DNA of 64,000 bases from an uncultured Ruminococcus sp. Lineage in GTDB: Bacteria > Bacillota > Clostridia > Oscillospirales > Ruminococcaceae. This document shows, in pieces, positions 28,375 through 36,805 of this stretch. The DNA lies in contig UQYQ01000003.1 in NCBI GenBank assembly GCA_900545345.1, forward strand, positions 62,001 through 126,000. Reading direction: 5' to 3'. The notes below the pieces were generated by a model, which had not been told where the DNA came from, ran no database searches, and worked only from the letters and a program-made list of their open reading frames with translations. A program made the position numbers and the translations under genes. How positions within the stretch are numbered: position 1 is the first letter of the stretch; each line of letters starts with the position of its first letter.

Positions 28375-28403
28375 ATTATATGATACTAATTCTTAATTGT
28401 CAA
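28375..28403 (-). promoter_or_regulatory. Consensus promoter of the antisense RNA
   Basis: Perfect TTGACA, 17-base spacer, perfect TATAAT on the minus strand; the -35 overlaps the stop codon of the DUF3781 gene. Confidence 0.75.
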
Positions 28404-28660
28404 GTATTTTTTATTTTATGTGCAGTAATAATTGTATAACTATAAGCATTTACTGTTATTACATAATCATGAACATTAACATACCAGTTCTTTCCCTTCC
28501 TTGCTATAAGAGCATCAGGATTTTGTATTTGTTCTTTGCACCAGGCTACAACATCATTTATATCCAAAGAGAGATTTCTCTTAATCCGTATAATACCTAA
28601 ATCAGTTGTGTGAAGTTTATTTAAGTTTAATAGTAATTCGGATTGCTTTTTTCTATTCAT
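28400..28660 (-). CDS. DUF3781 family protein
   Basis: 86 residues matching the DUF3781 pattern: NLNKLHTTDLGIIRIKRNLS, DVVAWCKEQI, ARKGKNWYVNV and VITVNAYSYTIITAHK. These proteins are small, cytoplasmic and often found beside transcription regulators in Clostridia; no function is established. It follows the AraC-type regulator by 53 bases on the same strand. Its stop codon overlaps the antisense RNA promoter. Confidence 0.82.
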   Translation of the reverse strand: MNRKKQSELLLNLNKLHTTDLGIIRIKRNLSLDINDVVAWCKEQIQNPDALIARKGKNWYVNVHDYVITVNAYSYTIITAHKIKNT

Positions 28661-28713
28661 TTTTACCTCGAGTTAATCTTGATAATTTAAGTTGCACTTG
28701 TAATAAGCTGCAA

Positions 28714-29685
28714 TTATTTTACCTTTCGCACCGGTCTGATATATTTCCAAAACCTATCCGGATCATGATAAAAGTACATAATTCTGCCGGGTGAAGTATC
28801 ATAGCAATAACCGGTGTCTGCAAAATCAAAATCTGACATTGCCTTTTCAATCTTTTCCTCAACACTGCAATTTTCCTGTTCATAATAAAATGGTCCATGC
28901 TCGAAAACAATATATTCGGCTTCGGGAACATCAACCATAAGCATTTGCTTCGGTACTTCTCCTTCATAATCAAAAGGAAGACGTACACCGTAACATTCTG
29001 CACGAGGAATTCCCCAGCCGCAAACTCTGCCTTTCGGATCGTTAATATACGCCATAATCTGACCTGCTCCGCTGTTAGATTCACTGCCGCCCTTGTCATC
29101 TAATTTTCCTTTTATACTGTCGAGTAATCCGCAAATTGTTTCACAGTCCTGACCTGGAATCAGGCTTTGTTTTTGCCAAAAATCCCAATATCCATTGCTC
29201 TCATAGTTTTTGATGTGCAAAAACTTGTGTGCAGGGATAGTTACAAAATAAATTTTAACGTCATCTGTTGATTTCATCATACCAATTTCTCCAATTCCTA
29301 AAAAGTAGCGGTCGAAAGGGTATATTTTTGTACGAAGAACGACTGGTACAGGCTTTTTGCGGTATTCACTTGGAGTGACGCCATATGTTCGTTTGAAAGA
29401 CCGTGTAAAAGCTTCATGTGATGAAAAGCCATAATCAAAAGCAATATCCAAAATGCTTCTTTGACTATCCCGCACCTCTTTTAGTGCAAAGGCTAATTTT
29501 CTATGTCGAAGATATTCCTTAAATTGCATACCTGATATTTCCTTGAATTTTCTCGTAGTATAAAATTCGGAATAACCCAGCTTGCGGGAAAGAAATCGAA
29601 GCGTTAATGCTTCATCATTATGCAGTTTAATACATTTGTCAATTTCATCAACGATTATCTGAATTTGTTTCTTCCACTCGTACAT
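28714..29685 (-). CDS. AraC-type transcriptional regulator with GyrI-like ligand domain
   Basis: 323 residues. The N-terminal half is an AraC double helix-turn-helix (LTLRFLSRKLGYSEFYTTRK; ILDIAFDYGFSSHEAFTRSF; YGVTPSEYRKKP). The C-terminal half is a GyrI/BmrR-like small-molecule-binding domain (residues about 150-320). The family senses amphipathic drugs or metabolites and usually activates an adjacent gene, here perhaps DUF3781. GGAGG lies just before the ATG. Confidence 0.87.
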   Translation of the reverse strand: MYEWKKQIQIIVDEIDKCIKLHNDEALTLRFLSRKLGYSEFYTTRKFKEISGMQFKEYLRHRKLAFALKEVRDSQRSILDIAFDYGFSSHEAFTRSFKRTYGVTPSEYRKKPVPVVLRTKIYPFDRYFLGIGEIGMMKSTDDVKIYFVTIPAHKFLHIKNYESNGYWDFWQKQSLIPGQDCETICGLLDSIKGKLDDKGGSESNSGAGQIMAYINDPKGRVCGWGIPRAECYGVRLPFDYEGEVPKQMLMVDVPEAEYIVFEHGPFYYEQENCSVEEKIEKAMSDFDFADTGYCYDTSPGRIMYFYHDPDRFWKYIRPVRKVK

Positions 29686-29798
29686 TAGTCTGTATACCTC
29701 CTTTCAATCACTCTATAAGCATTATAAAGGAACAGAAAAAATATTGCTTGATTTTACTTGCTGAAAACGATGGCTTTTATTTAAAATCATATTGATTA

Positions 29799-30164
29799 TT
29801 ACACTATCTGATAATCATTTTTTGATAGAATGTCTAATGCTTTTTGAAAATTCTCCGATTTAACCAGAATGTAATCGGTATTGAAAGTTGATACTGCAAA
29901 AATACCTATATTATTTTCAGCAAGCAAAGCTGATATTTTTGATAATATGCCAATCAAAGCGAAATCCAGAGTTCCCTGTATTCTGAATGCTTTCCAACCG
30001 TCGCTTCGTTCGGTAATATTATCGGGTACATTTTCTGTAATGCATACGAGTGAATTTTCTTCATCGGTTTTTCCGATGAAGCAGTATTCATTTTTCAAAT
30101 CTACTTTTGAAAAGTCTGTTACCTTGCAAACCGAAAAATCATATTCAATTTTCTGTATATGCAT
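29799..30164 (-). CDS. ACT domain-containing protein
   Basis: 121 residues, the two-ACT-like 'ACT_7' type: an N-terminal part with FCIGKTDEE-like strand (EYCFIGKTDEENSLVC) and a C-terminal ACT (IQGTLDFALIGILSKISALL, IFAVSTFNTDYILVKSE). Such proteins bind amino acids and act as small regulators. The MATE gene starts upstream on the same strand, 52 bases away, so they may be co-transcribed. Confidence 0.8.
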   Translation of the reverse strand: MHIQKIEYDFSVCKVTDFSKVDLKNEYCFIGKTDEENSLVCITENVPDNITERSDGWKAFRIQGTLDFALIGILSKISALLAENNIGIFAVSTFNTDYILVKSENFQKALDILSKNDYQIV

Positions 30165-30216
30165 TATTCTTCACCATCCTATAAGATTTTTGGCTATGTT
30201 ATTTGATAATAATTAA

Positions 30217-31563
30217 TTACAAAACAGCTTTGCTTTTCCACTTTCCCTGTTTATATCTTAAAATGCTGACAAGAGCAGTCATAAACCATGTTATACAGGT
30301 TGTTGCCCATATTCCCCAATAATCTATAAAAGCTATTCTTGTTAAAATTACCGACAAACCTATTCTGCAAATTACTTCTACTAATCCGTTCACGAATGCA
30401 TAGTTTGTATCACCTGCACCGTTTAAAAATCCTCTTGAAACATGAATTGAACCCAGAAAAACATAAAAGAATGAGGTGAGAATTATTGCTTTTGAACCAA
30501 TTGAAATTACATCGTCTGTTTTGACAAAGCACCCTACAAGGTTTTGACTGAAAATCATAAATAAAATCAGCACAGCAAGTGAAAAGACAGTCGAAATTCT
30601 AAGACCGATATGTAATCCGTTTATCGCTCTTTTTTGTTTTCCCGCACCTATATTCTGACCGACGAACGCAGACATCGCAGCATTTAGCGATGAAAACGGC
30701 TGCTGAACAAATTGTTCGATACGCATAGAAACTGTATATGCCGCCATTATAGTTTCACCGAAGGTGTTTGTCACTGATTGGATTGCTATCATTGAAATTG
30801 AAATCATACCGTTTTGTGCGGCTATAGGAATTCCTGTTTTAATGCATTTAAGCACTGCGTTCTTATCAATGAAAACTTCGCTTTTAGATAATTTTATATG
30901 AGGGTTTTTAGAAAATGCATAAATTATGCTTAGTATGGCGGCACTCAATTGAGCAGTAACTGTGGCTGTTGCCGCTCCGTTCACTCCCATATTTAATGAT
31001 ACAACAAACAGCAAATCCAAACCGACATTTAAAATGCTTGCAAATCCGAGAAAAAACAGCGGGGTTTTTGAATCTCCCAGAGAACGCATTACCGAGTTTA
31101 TCCAGTTATATGCCGCAACGGCAATAGTTCCGCCGCAGGCTATTCTCATGTACCCTGCAGAAACAGGTAAAAGGTGTTCGGGCGTTCTCAAAAGTCTTAG
31201 AACAGGTTCTGTCAGTAATACTGAAATTATACTTACAGCAAATCCGAAAACAGCTGTAACAGCTGCTGAATTGAATATTGCGGTTTTCAATTGCTTATAC
31301 TTTTTTGAACCGAAATACTGAGAAATTATAACACCTGCTCCGATAGAGAGCCCAAGGCACAGTGTATAGAAAAAATATGTTATTGAGCCTGTTGCTCCCA
31401 CAGCTGCGAGTGCTTCGTCACCTAAAAATCGTCCTACTATTATCGTGTCAACAATATTATATAATTGCTGAAGAAGATTTCCTGCAAGCAAAGGAAGTGC
31501 AAATCTTATAATATGTTTTGTTTCACTGCCGGTTGTCATGTCACAGGAAAGTACTTGATTCAT
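30217..31563 (-). CDS. MATE family multidrug/sodium efflux transporter
   Basis: 448 residues with 12 predicted membrane helices in two related halves; FALPLLAGNLLQQLYNIVDTIIVGRFLG is the typical first helix region. It exports cationic compounds using Na+ or H+ gradients; the substrate is unknown. The start region is a SD-hairpin-ATG cassette: ATG 31563 has GGTGAT upstream, while ATG 31575 is brought near AAGGAG when the hairpin folds. Confidence 0.9.
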   Translation of the reverse strand: MNQVLSCDMTTGSETKHIIRFALPLLAGNLLQQLYNIVDTIIVGRFLGDEALAAVGATGSITYFFYTLCLGLSIGAGVIISQYFGSKKYKQLKTAIFNSAAVTAVFGFAVSIISVLLTEPVLRLLRTPEHLLPVSAGYMRIACGGTIAVAAYNWINSVMRSLGDSKTPLFFLGFASILNVGLDLLFVVSLNMGVNGAATATVTAQLSAAILSIIYAFSKNPHIKLSKSEVFIDKNAVLKCIKTGIPIAAQNGMISISMIAIQSVTNTFGETIMAAYTVSMRIEQFVQQPFSSLNAAMSAFVGQNIGAGKQKRAINGLHIGLRISTVFSLAVLILFMIFSQNLVGCFVKTDDVISIGSKAIILTSFFYVFLGSIHVSRGFLNGAGDTNYAFVNGLVEVICRIGLSVILTRIAFIDYWGIWATTCITWFMTALVSILRYKQGKWKSKAVL

Positions 31564-31603
31564 TTTAATCACCATGCCTTTGCTTTGCAAAGGCTCTCCT
31601 TCC
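31561..31603 (-). promoter_or_regulatory. SD-hairpin-ATG start cassette at the MATE gene
   Basis: On the minus strand: aaggagag, perfect hairpin gcctttgc-aaa-gcaaaggc, then ATGGTGATTAAAATG with both ATG in frame. This is the cleanest of the three cassettes in the window. Confidence 0.6.
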
Positions 31604-31854
31604 TACGGAATTTGAGTCGGTTCCTGCAACGGAATTGCCGCAATACTTTTTTGCGGAAAAGGCTCAAAAACGTGCTTGAAAAAATATTTTTCAAGCTGTC
31701 CTCCGTTTATAAAAAATAATTTAATGTATAAATTATACCATTTGATATCGGTTAAGTCTATATAGAATTTGTTTTGATATATATTTTTCTTGCTGTTTGA
31801 TGTGTTTGTATATAGGTCAGATGCCCGTTATAAAGTATTATTTTTCTTTTTTTC
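31604..31854. other. Hairpin-rich divergent region between MATE and guaA
   Basis: No gene. On the minus strand it would be the MATE leader, with hairpins gcttgaaaaa-tat-ttttcaagc and ccgcaa/ttgcgg before the start cassette. I see no known riboswitch. Confidence 0.55.
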
Positions 31855-31883
31855 TTGCAAAAGAACAGCAGATATGATAAAAT
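31855..31883 (+). promoter_or_regulatory. Sigma-A promoter for guaA
   Basis: TTGCAA, 17-base spacer, TGATAAAAT. No purine riboswitch is visible in the leader of about 80 bases. Confidence 0.65.
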
Positions 31884-31970
31884 ATTTTTAATTACAGATT
31901 TTCTATTTTTGATGTATTAAGTATGTTAAATAATTGAAGTTTAAATTCAGATTTTTAAAGGAGATAGTGT

Positions 31971-33506
31971 ATGACTAATCAGTATGTATTAATTCTTGAT
32001 TTCGGAGGTCAGTATAATCAGCTTATTGCAAGACGTGTTCGTGAATGCGGAGTGTATTGTGAAGTAAAACCTTTTAATAAGATGTCAATAGAGGATATTA
32101 AAGCATTGAATCCTGTTGGAATTATCTTTACAGGCGGTCCTCAAAGCGTTTACGGTGAAGGTGCTCCAAGCGTTTCAAAGGAAATATTTGAGCTCGGAAT
32201 TCCTGTACTCGGAATATGCTATGGCTGTCAGCTTATGGCATATACATTGGGCGGAAAGGTTGAAACCTGTATTTCAAGTGAGTATGGTAAAACTGAAACT
32301 ACATATAATACAGAGTCATTATTATTCAGCGGAATTGATGAAAAGGCCGTTTCATGGATGAGCCACACCGATTATGTCAGTGAAATCCCTGACGGATTTA
32401 AGAATATTGCATACACAGATAATTGCCCTAATGCGGCATTTGAAAACGCCGATAAAAAGCTTTACGGAATTCAGCTTCACCCGGAAGTAAATCACACCCA
32501 AAACGGAAGCAAGATTCTGCACAATTTCCTTTATGAGATTTGCGGTTGTACGGGTGATTGGACAATGGGCAATTTTGCAGAAACTCAAATCAAGGCAATA
32601 AGAGAAAAAGTAGGCGACGGAAAAGTACTTCTCGGGCTTTCGGGAGGAGTGGACTCATCAGTTGCTGCCGCACTTTTGTCAAAGGCTGTGGGAAGTCAGC
32701 TGACTTGTATTTTTGTTGATCACGGCTTTATGAGGAAAAATGAGGGCGATGAGGTTGAAGAAGCTTTCAAAGACTGGGATATCAATCTTATTCGTGTCAA
32801 TGCAAAGGAACAGTTCATGTCAAAGCTGAACGGTGTTTCTGACCCTGAAACAAAGAGAAAGATTATAGGAGAGGAATTTATTCGCTGTTTTGAAGCAGAG
32901 TCAAAGAAAATCGGCACTGTCGATTATTTGGTTCAGGGAACTATATATCCTGATATTATCGAATCGGGAACAGGTGATGCAGCGGTAATCAAATCTCACC
33001 ACAATGTCGGCGGGCTTCCTGATTATGTTGATTTCAAAGAGATTATCGAGCCTCTTCGTTTATTATTCAAAGACGAGGTTAGAAAACTGGGACAGGAGCT
33101 GGGACTCTCTGATACACTGGTATGGCGTCAGCCTTTCCCCGGACCTGGTTTGGCAATAAGAATTATAGGTGAAATCACAGATGAAAAGCTTAGCATTTTA
33201 CAGGACGCTGATTGGATTTTCAGAGAAGAGATTGCAAAAGCGGGTCTTGACAGGGATATTCATCAGTATTTTGCAGTGCTTACCTCTATGCGTTCGGTAG
33301 GTGTTATGGGCGATGGAAGGACATACGACTATACACTTGCGTTGAGAGGGGTTACCACAACAGACTTCATGACAGCAGATTTTGCAAAAATCCCTTACGA
33401 AGTACTTGAAACCTGTGCGAGCAGAATTGTAAACGAGGTAGGCAACATCAACAGAGTAGTTTATGATGTAACTACAAAGCCGCCGGCTACTATTGAGTGG
33501 GAATAA
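31971..33506 (+). CDS. guaA: GMP synthase (glutamine-hydrolysing)
   Basis: Converts XMP to GMP with glutamine and ATP. 511 residues: class I amidotransferase with the catalytic cysteine in [11 protein letters not shown] and histidine in [10 protein letters not shown], the ATP pyrophosphatase P-loop [17 protein letters not shown], and the dimerisation domain ending in [11 protein letters not shown]. Its last codons (gag tgg gaa taa) are the attachment core of the two islands that follow. The coding sequence is kept intact by element 1. Confidence 0.97.
   Translation: MTNQYVLILDFGGQYNQLIARRVRECGVYCEVKPFNKMSIEDIKALNPVGIIFTGGPQSVYGEGAPSVSKEIFELGIPVLGICYGCQLMAYTLGGKVETCISSEYGKTETTYNTESLLFSGIDEKAVSWMSHTDYVSEIPDGFKNIAYTDNCPNAAFENADKKLYGIQLHPEVNHTQNGSKILHNFLYEICGCTGDWTMGNFAETQIKAIREKVGDGKVLLGLSGGVDSSVAAALLSKAVGSQLTCIFVDHGFMRKNEGDEVEEAFKDWDINLIRVNAKEQFMSKLNGVSDPETKRKIIGEEFIRCFEAESKKIGTVDYLVQGTIYPDIIESGTGDAAVIKSHHNVGGLPDYVDFKEIIEPLRLLFKDEVRKLGQELGLSDTLVWRQPFPGPGLAIRIIGEITDEKLSILQDADWIFREEIAKAGLDRDIHQYFAVLTSMRSVGVMGDGRTYDYTLALRGVTTTDFMTADFAKIPYEVLETCASRIVNEVGNINRVVYDVTTKPPATIEWE
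33495..33504 (+). other. Attachment core, left (in guaA)
   Basis: GAGTGGGAAT formed by the last codons and stop of guaA; identical cores lie at 46743 and 56124. Confidence 0.8.
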
Positions 33507-33563
33507 TTTCACGCCCGTGAAAAAGCCTATAAAATAAGGCTTTTCGCCGTGTTTGTGCCCTCT

Positions 33564-33582
33564 GTGGCAACAAAATGGCAAC
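33564..33582 (+). other. Element 1 left integrase arm-site pair
   Basis: Two TGGCAAC heptamers 11 bases apart; the preceding tttgtgcc is also shared with the right arm at 46623. Confidence 0.65.
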
Positions 33583-33607
33583 ATTATTTGAATTATTGTA
33601 AAAGTAA

Positions 33608-33650
33608 AGAGCTAACTGATTTTTTTAGTAAGTCAGTTAGCTCTTTTTAT
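33608..33650. terminator. Terminator at the left end of element 1
   Basis: Perfect 12-pair stem agagctaactga/tcagttagctct followed by ttttt. Element 2 carries the same hairpin with one changed pair at 46855. Confidence 0.85.
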
Positions 33651-34388
33651 TTATACAACTTGCTCGATATAGTCGGTAAGATCTTTTACAAGTTTGATAC
33701 ACAATTTTGCCTCTCTGGAATTAATGATACTTCCATTGGGATGCGCCAATGAGTGTCTATTTCGCAAATCATTTATGGAGCTGATTATTCCGGATGCACT
33801 TCGAAGGGCGGTTTTGATAATGCTCGACTGATCTGCTGCGATATTAGAGCTCACATAGGTGTGGAGCTTATTATATAGTTGGTTAAGTGTATCAGACTCT
33901 TCATAAGATTCGCCAAGATCATCAAGTTTTTTTCGTAAATATCCGTGAAACGCTGTATGCACACGGTCAAATGCTGAATCGAACTTTCCATCACGCATGA
34001 ATAGTTCTGCATCTTCAATAGCTTTGGTCACGACATCTGTAACAGATATTCCAGAAAAATCAATCACTTCGTGGGAAGTGACTATAATGCCTGTTTCAAT
34101 ATCTGTAAGGTAATGATCTCCTTGCTTGCCAAAAATCTTTTTTGCGATGCTCAAGAGACCCTTCTCTGCCTTTTTGATTAACTCATAGTTTTCGACAGGA
34201 ACTTGAATGTGGAGAATAGCACAGTAAGTATCCCATTCTTGGCGAGTGAAAATGCTGGTGTACTCAATATATGTATTGCTTTTCAGTAGCGTAGATAGTA
34301 CTTTTGATTTTTCTGAAATTGGTGTTGTTCTATCTAATTCTAACGCTTTGACGAGTGTGTTTCTAAAATCTATATCATTCATTTTCAT
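33651..34388 (-). CDS. Abi_C (abortive infection C-terminal domain) protein
   Basis: 245 residues, mostly helical. The C-terminal part shows the Abi_C pattern: FDSAFDRVHTAFHGYLRKKL followed by SGIISSINDLRNRHSLAHPN, where the RNxxxxAH-type stretch is conserved in HEPN-related abortive-infection proteins. It may act as a phage-triggered RNase-like effector; that is an inference. It overlaps the 3' end of the XRE gene by 14 bases and is translationally coupled to it. Element 2 carries a different defence-like pair in this slot. Confidence 0.72.
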   Translation of the reverse strand: MKMNDIDFRNTLVKALELDRTTPISEKSKVLSTLLKSNTYIEYTSIFTRQEWDTYCAILHIQVPVENYELIKKAEKGLLSIAKKIFGKQGDHYLTDIETGIIVTSHEVIDFSGISVTDVVTKAIEDAELFMRDGKFDSAFDRVHTAFHGYLRKKLDDLGESYEESDTLNQLYNKLHTYVSSNIAADQSSIIKTALRSASGIISSINDLRNRHSLAHPNGSIINSREAKLCIKLVKDLTDYIEQVV

Positions 34389-34908
34389 TCACTCTATCTT
34401 TGAAAACATCAACCATTGCATCGCTGAATGCCTGCGACGGCACTTTCACATAACCGGAATTTTCATCATATTTCGGATAGTTATAACGCCACTTGTCATA
34501 GTCCTCGCGGCTGATTTCGCCGTTATGGTACTTTTCAGTTTGTTCTGCCCACGCATTTATCATTTCGGAAAGCTCAGCAGCGTCTTTGCCCTTGCGGGGA
34601 TCAACACGCAGAGAAACGCCGTTTTCCGTCTTTTCAACTGTCAATCCATAGCGATCCTCTAATGTAAACAGTGTGTGCATTAAACCAAGATAGCTGTCAA
34701 TGTCGGGTACAGACAGAGCCAACGGCGAAACTCCAAGCACGCCGGCAAGGTTTTCGGTTAAATCAGATTTCGGTGTTCTTGAGCCTGATTCATATTGCGC
34801 CATACGGATGTCAGCGGTCTTTTCGGGAAAACCGACTACCGTTCCTAAATACTTTTGTGTCATTCCCCGCAGATTGCGGAAGAAACGAATTCTTTCACCG
34901 ATTGCCAT
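34375..34908 (-). CDS. XRE-family repressor of element 1
   Basis: 177 residues. The N-terminal HTH (AIGERIRFFRNLRGMTQKYLG, IRMAQYESGSRTPKSDL) is nearly the same as in the element 2 homologue at 48022. The C-terminal part (EKYHNGEISREDYDKWRYNYP) is shared too. It is transcribed divergently from the excisionase/integrase operon and probably represses it. Promoter TTGACA-18-TATACT upstream. Confidence 0.87.
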   Translation of the reverse strand: MAIGERIRFFRNLRGMTQKYLGTVVGFPEKTADIRMAQYESGSRTPKSDLTENLAGVLGVSPLALSVPDIDSYLGLMHTLFTLEDRYGLTVEKTENGVSLRVDPRKGKDAAELSEMINAWAEQTEKYHNGEISREDYDKWRYNYPKYDENSGYVKVPSQAFSDAMVDVFKDRVNENE

Positions 34909-34943
34909 AGCAATTACGCTCCTTGTTTATGTAATGTTCAATA

Positions 34944-34973
34944 AGTATAGCATATATATTTAAGCAATGTCAA
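34944..34973 (-). promoter_or_regulatory. Promoter of the element 1 XRE gene
   Basis: TTGACA, 18-base spacer, TGCTATACT on the minus strand. Confidence 0.65.
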
Positions 34974-35015
34974 GATAACAATAGCAAAAAAGTTAAATAT
35001 TTTTTCATAAACCAC

Positions 35016-35044
35016 TTGACTTTACGGAATATGCTTAGTATAAT
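35016..35044 (+). promoter_or_regulatory. Promoter of the element 1 excisionase-integrase operon
   Basis: TTGACT, 17-base spacer, TATAAT. The spacer (ttacggaatatgcttag) corresponds to the palindromic operator of element 2. A leader of about 160 bases with no clear gene follows. Confidence 0.65.
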
Positions 35045-35202
35045 ATGAAATGTGAACTTAAACAAATAAGTTATAGTTCAAAATTAAATAACTGTCGCAC
35101 ATCACAGTAATGGTGTGTCCGCTCGGGCAAATCGGAATGCGGTAAGAAAGTTCTCCGACACTAAATAATTGAATTATCAAAATTCGGTAAGGGGGTGATT
35201 AA

Positions 35203-35400
35203 ATGGAAAGTACAAGTTTTATGAAAGTAGATGAAGTAGCACAGGAATTGGGTGTTTCCAAATCCTATGCTTATAAAATCGTCCAAAAGCTAAATGCCGA
35301 GTTAAAAGAAAAAGGCTTTATGATAATTTCAGGACGAATAAACAAACAGTATTTTATGGAGCGCACCTGCTACGGTGCAGCTAAGAAAGAGAGGAATTAA
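35203..35400 (+). CDS. Excisionase-like small DNA-binding protein, element 1
   Basis: 65 residues with a winged HTH of the excisionase/helix-turn-helix-17 type: MKVDEVAQELGVSKSYAYKI, then a basic C-terminus. GGGGGTGAT precedes the ATG. It sits four bases before the integrase, the usual xis-int order, and should set the direction of recombination. Confidence 0.8.
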   Translation: MESTSFMKVDEVAQELGVSKSYAYKIVQKLNAELKEKGFMIISGRINKQYFMERTCYGAAKKERN

Positions 35401-35403
35401 ACA

Positions 35404-36477
35404 ATGGCAGTATATAAAGAAGAAAAAACGAACACTTGGCGTGTAATTTACCGCTACACTGACTGGAAAGGTGAACGAAAGCAATCGCAGAAACGAGGAT
35501 TCAAAACAAAGCGTGAAGCGCAGGCTTGGGAGCGAGAACAACTTAACAAGCTTGGCGGTGATTTGGATATGAGCTTTAAGAGTTTTGTGCAACATTATAC
35601 CGAGGATATGCAAACTCGTATTAAGGAAAACACTTGGGCAACAAAAGAGCATATTATCCAGAAAAAACTAATTCCTTATTTCGGAAAGTTGAAGATGTGC
35701 AACATAACCGCACAACAAATAATCACTTGGCAAAACCAGCTTATCAATTATAAGGACGATAACGGGAAGCCCTATTCTCCTGTATATTTGAAAACAATTC
35801 ACAATCAGCTGTCTGCGATATTTAATCACGCTGTCAGGTACTACAATCTGAAAGAAAATCCTTGTCAAAAGGCGGGCAGTATGGGTAAAAAGAAAAATCG
35901 TGAGATGCTCTTTTGGACGAAAGAGGAATATTTGAAGTTTGCCGATGCGATGATGGATAAGCCGATATCATACTATGCGTTTGAAATGCTCTATTGGTGT
36001 GGTATCCGTGAGGGCGAATTATTAGCTCTTACTCCTGCTGATTTCGATTTTGAAAAGCGAACGGTTACAGTCAATAAATCGTTTCAGCACCTAAACAGCA
36101 GAGATATTATTACTTCCCCGAAAACAGAAAAAAGCAACCGAACAATTCAGATGCCAAAGTTCCTTTGTGATGAAATGCAGGACTATCTGAAAATGCTCTA
36201 CGATGTAGGCTTGGATGACAGAATGTTTCCTGTTACAAAAAGCTATCTGCACAGAGAAATGGACAGAGGCGCAAAAGAAGCAGGCGTAAAGAGAATCCGT
36301 ATTCACGACATCCGCCACAGCCACGTTAGTTTGCTGATTGATATGGGATTTTCAGCAACGGCTATTGCAGACCGTGTGGGACATGAAAGCATTGATATAA
36401 CTTACAACTATGCGCACTTGTTCCCGTCAAAACAAACTGAGATGGCAGATAAATTAGATATGGAAAGGGGCGAGTAA
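35404..36477 (+). CDS. Tyrosine recombinase/integrase, element 1
   Basis: 357 residues. The N-terminal AP2-like arm-binding domain (YKEEKTNTWRVIYRYTDWKG) and SAM-like core-binding domain are followed by the catalytic domain: R in CGIREGELLAL, HxxR in IHDIRHSHVSLL, H in DRVGHESIDIT, and the tyrosine in YNYAHLFPSKQ. It should recombine the guaA-end cores. Clearly homologous to the element 2 integrase, but the arm sites of the two elements differ. Confidence 0.95.
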   Translation: MAVYKEEKTNTWRVIYRYTDWKGERKQSQKRGFKTKREAQAWEREQLNKLGGDLDMSFKSFVQHYTEDMQTRIKENTWATKEHIIQKKLIPYFGKLKMCNITAQQIITWQNQLINYKDDNGKPYSPVYLKTIHNQLSAIFNHAVRYYNLKENPCQKAGSMGKKKNREMLFWTKEEYLKFADAMMDKPISYYAFEMLYWCGIREGELLALTPADFDFEKRTVTVNKSFQHLNSRDIITSPKTEKSNRTIQMPKFLCDEMQDYLKMLYDVGLDDRMFPVTKSYLHREMDRGAKEAGVKRIRIHDIRHSHVSLLIDMGFSATAIADRVGHESIDITYNYAHLFPSKQTEMADKLDMERGE

Positions 36478-36478
36478 A

Positions 36479-36805
36479 ATGTCACTGAAAAACAGAGATG
36501 AGCATAACCGATGGCGTAACAAAACTGTAGCGTTTCGTGTATCGCCTGAGGAAGATAAGCAAATTGAAACTTATGTACGGCTCTCAGGGCTTACTAAGCA
36601 GGATTATATCACAAGGCGACTCACGCACAGGGATATAGTTGTCCAAGGTAATCCGAGAGTGTTCAAAGCCTTGCGAAATCAGCTTGCCGAGGTGCTTGCA
36701 GATTTGCAGCGCATTGAGGCTGGTAGTGAAGTGAATGATGAGTTGCTCGATGTAATTGAAATGATAGCCGATATTGTCGGCGGATTAAAGGAGGAATCAG
36801 AATGA
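36479..36805 (+). CDS. MobC-like mobilization accessory protein, element 1
   Basis: 108 residues. A ribbon-helix-helix-like start (RNKTVAFRVSPEEDKQIETY, SGLTKQDYITRRL) is typical of relaxosome accessory proteins that bind oriT. Starts one base after the integrase stop and overlaps the RepA-like gene by four bases (ATGA). Confidence 0.8.
   Translation: MSLKNRDEHNRWRNKTVAFRVSPEEDKQIETYVRLSGLTKQDYITRRLTHRDIVVQGNPRVFKALRNQLAEVLADLQRIEAGSEVNDELLDVIEMIADIVGGLKEESE

Noticed and set aside
31741..31970. Purine riboswitch upstream of guaA
   Set aside because: No three-way junction or the conserved loop motifs; only a promoter and a short AT-rich leader are seen.
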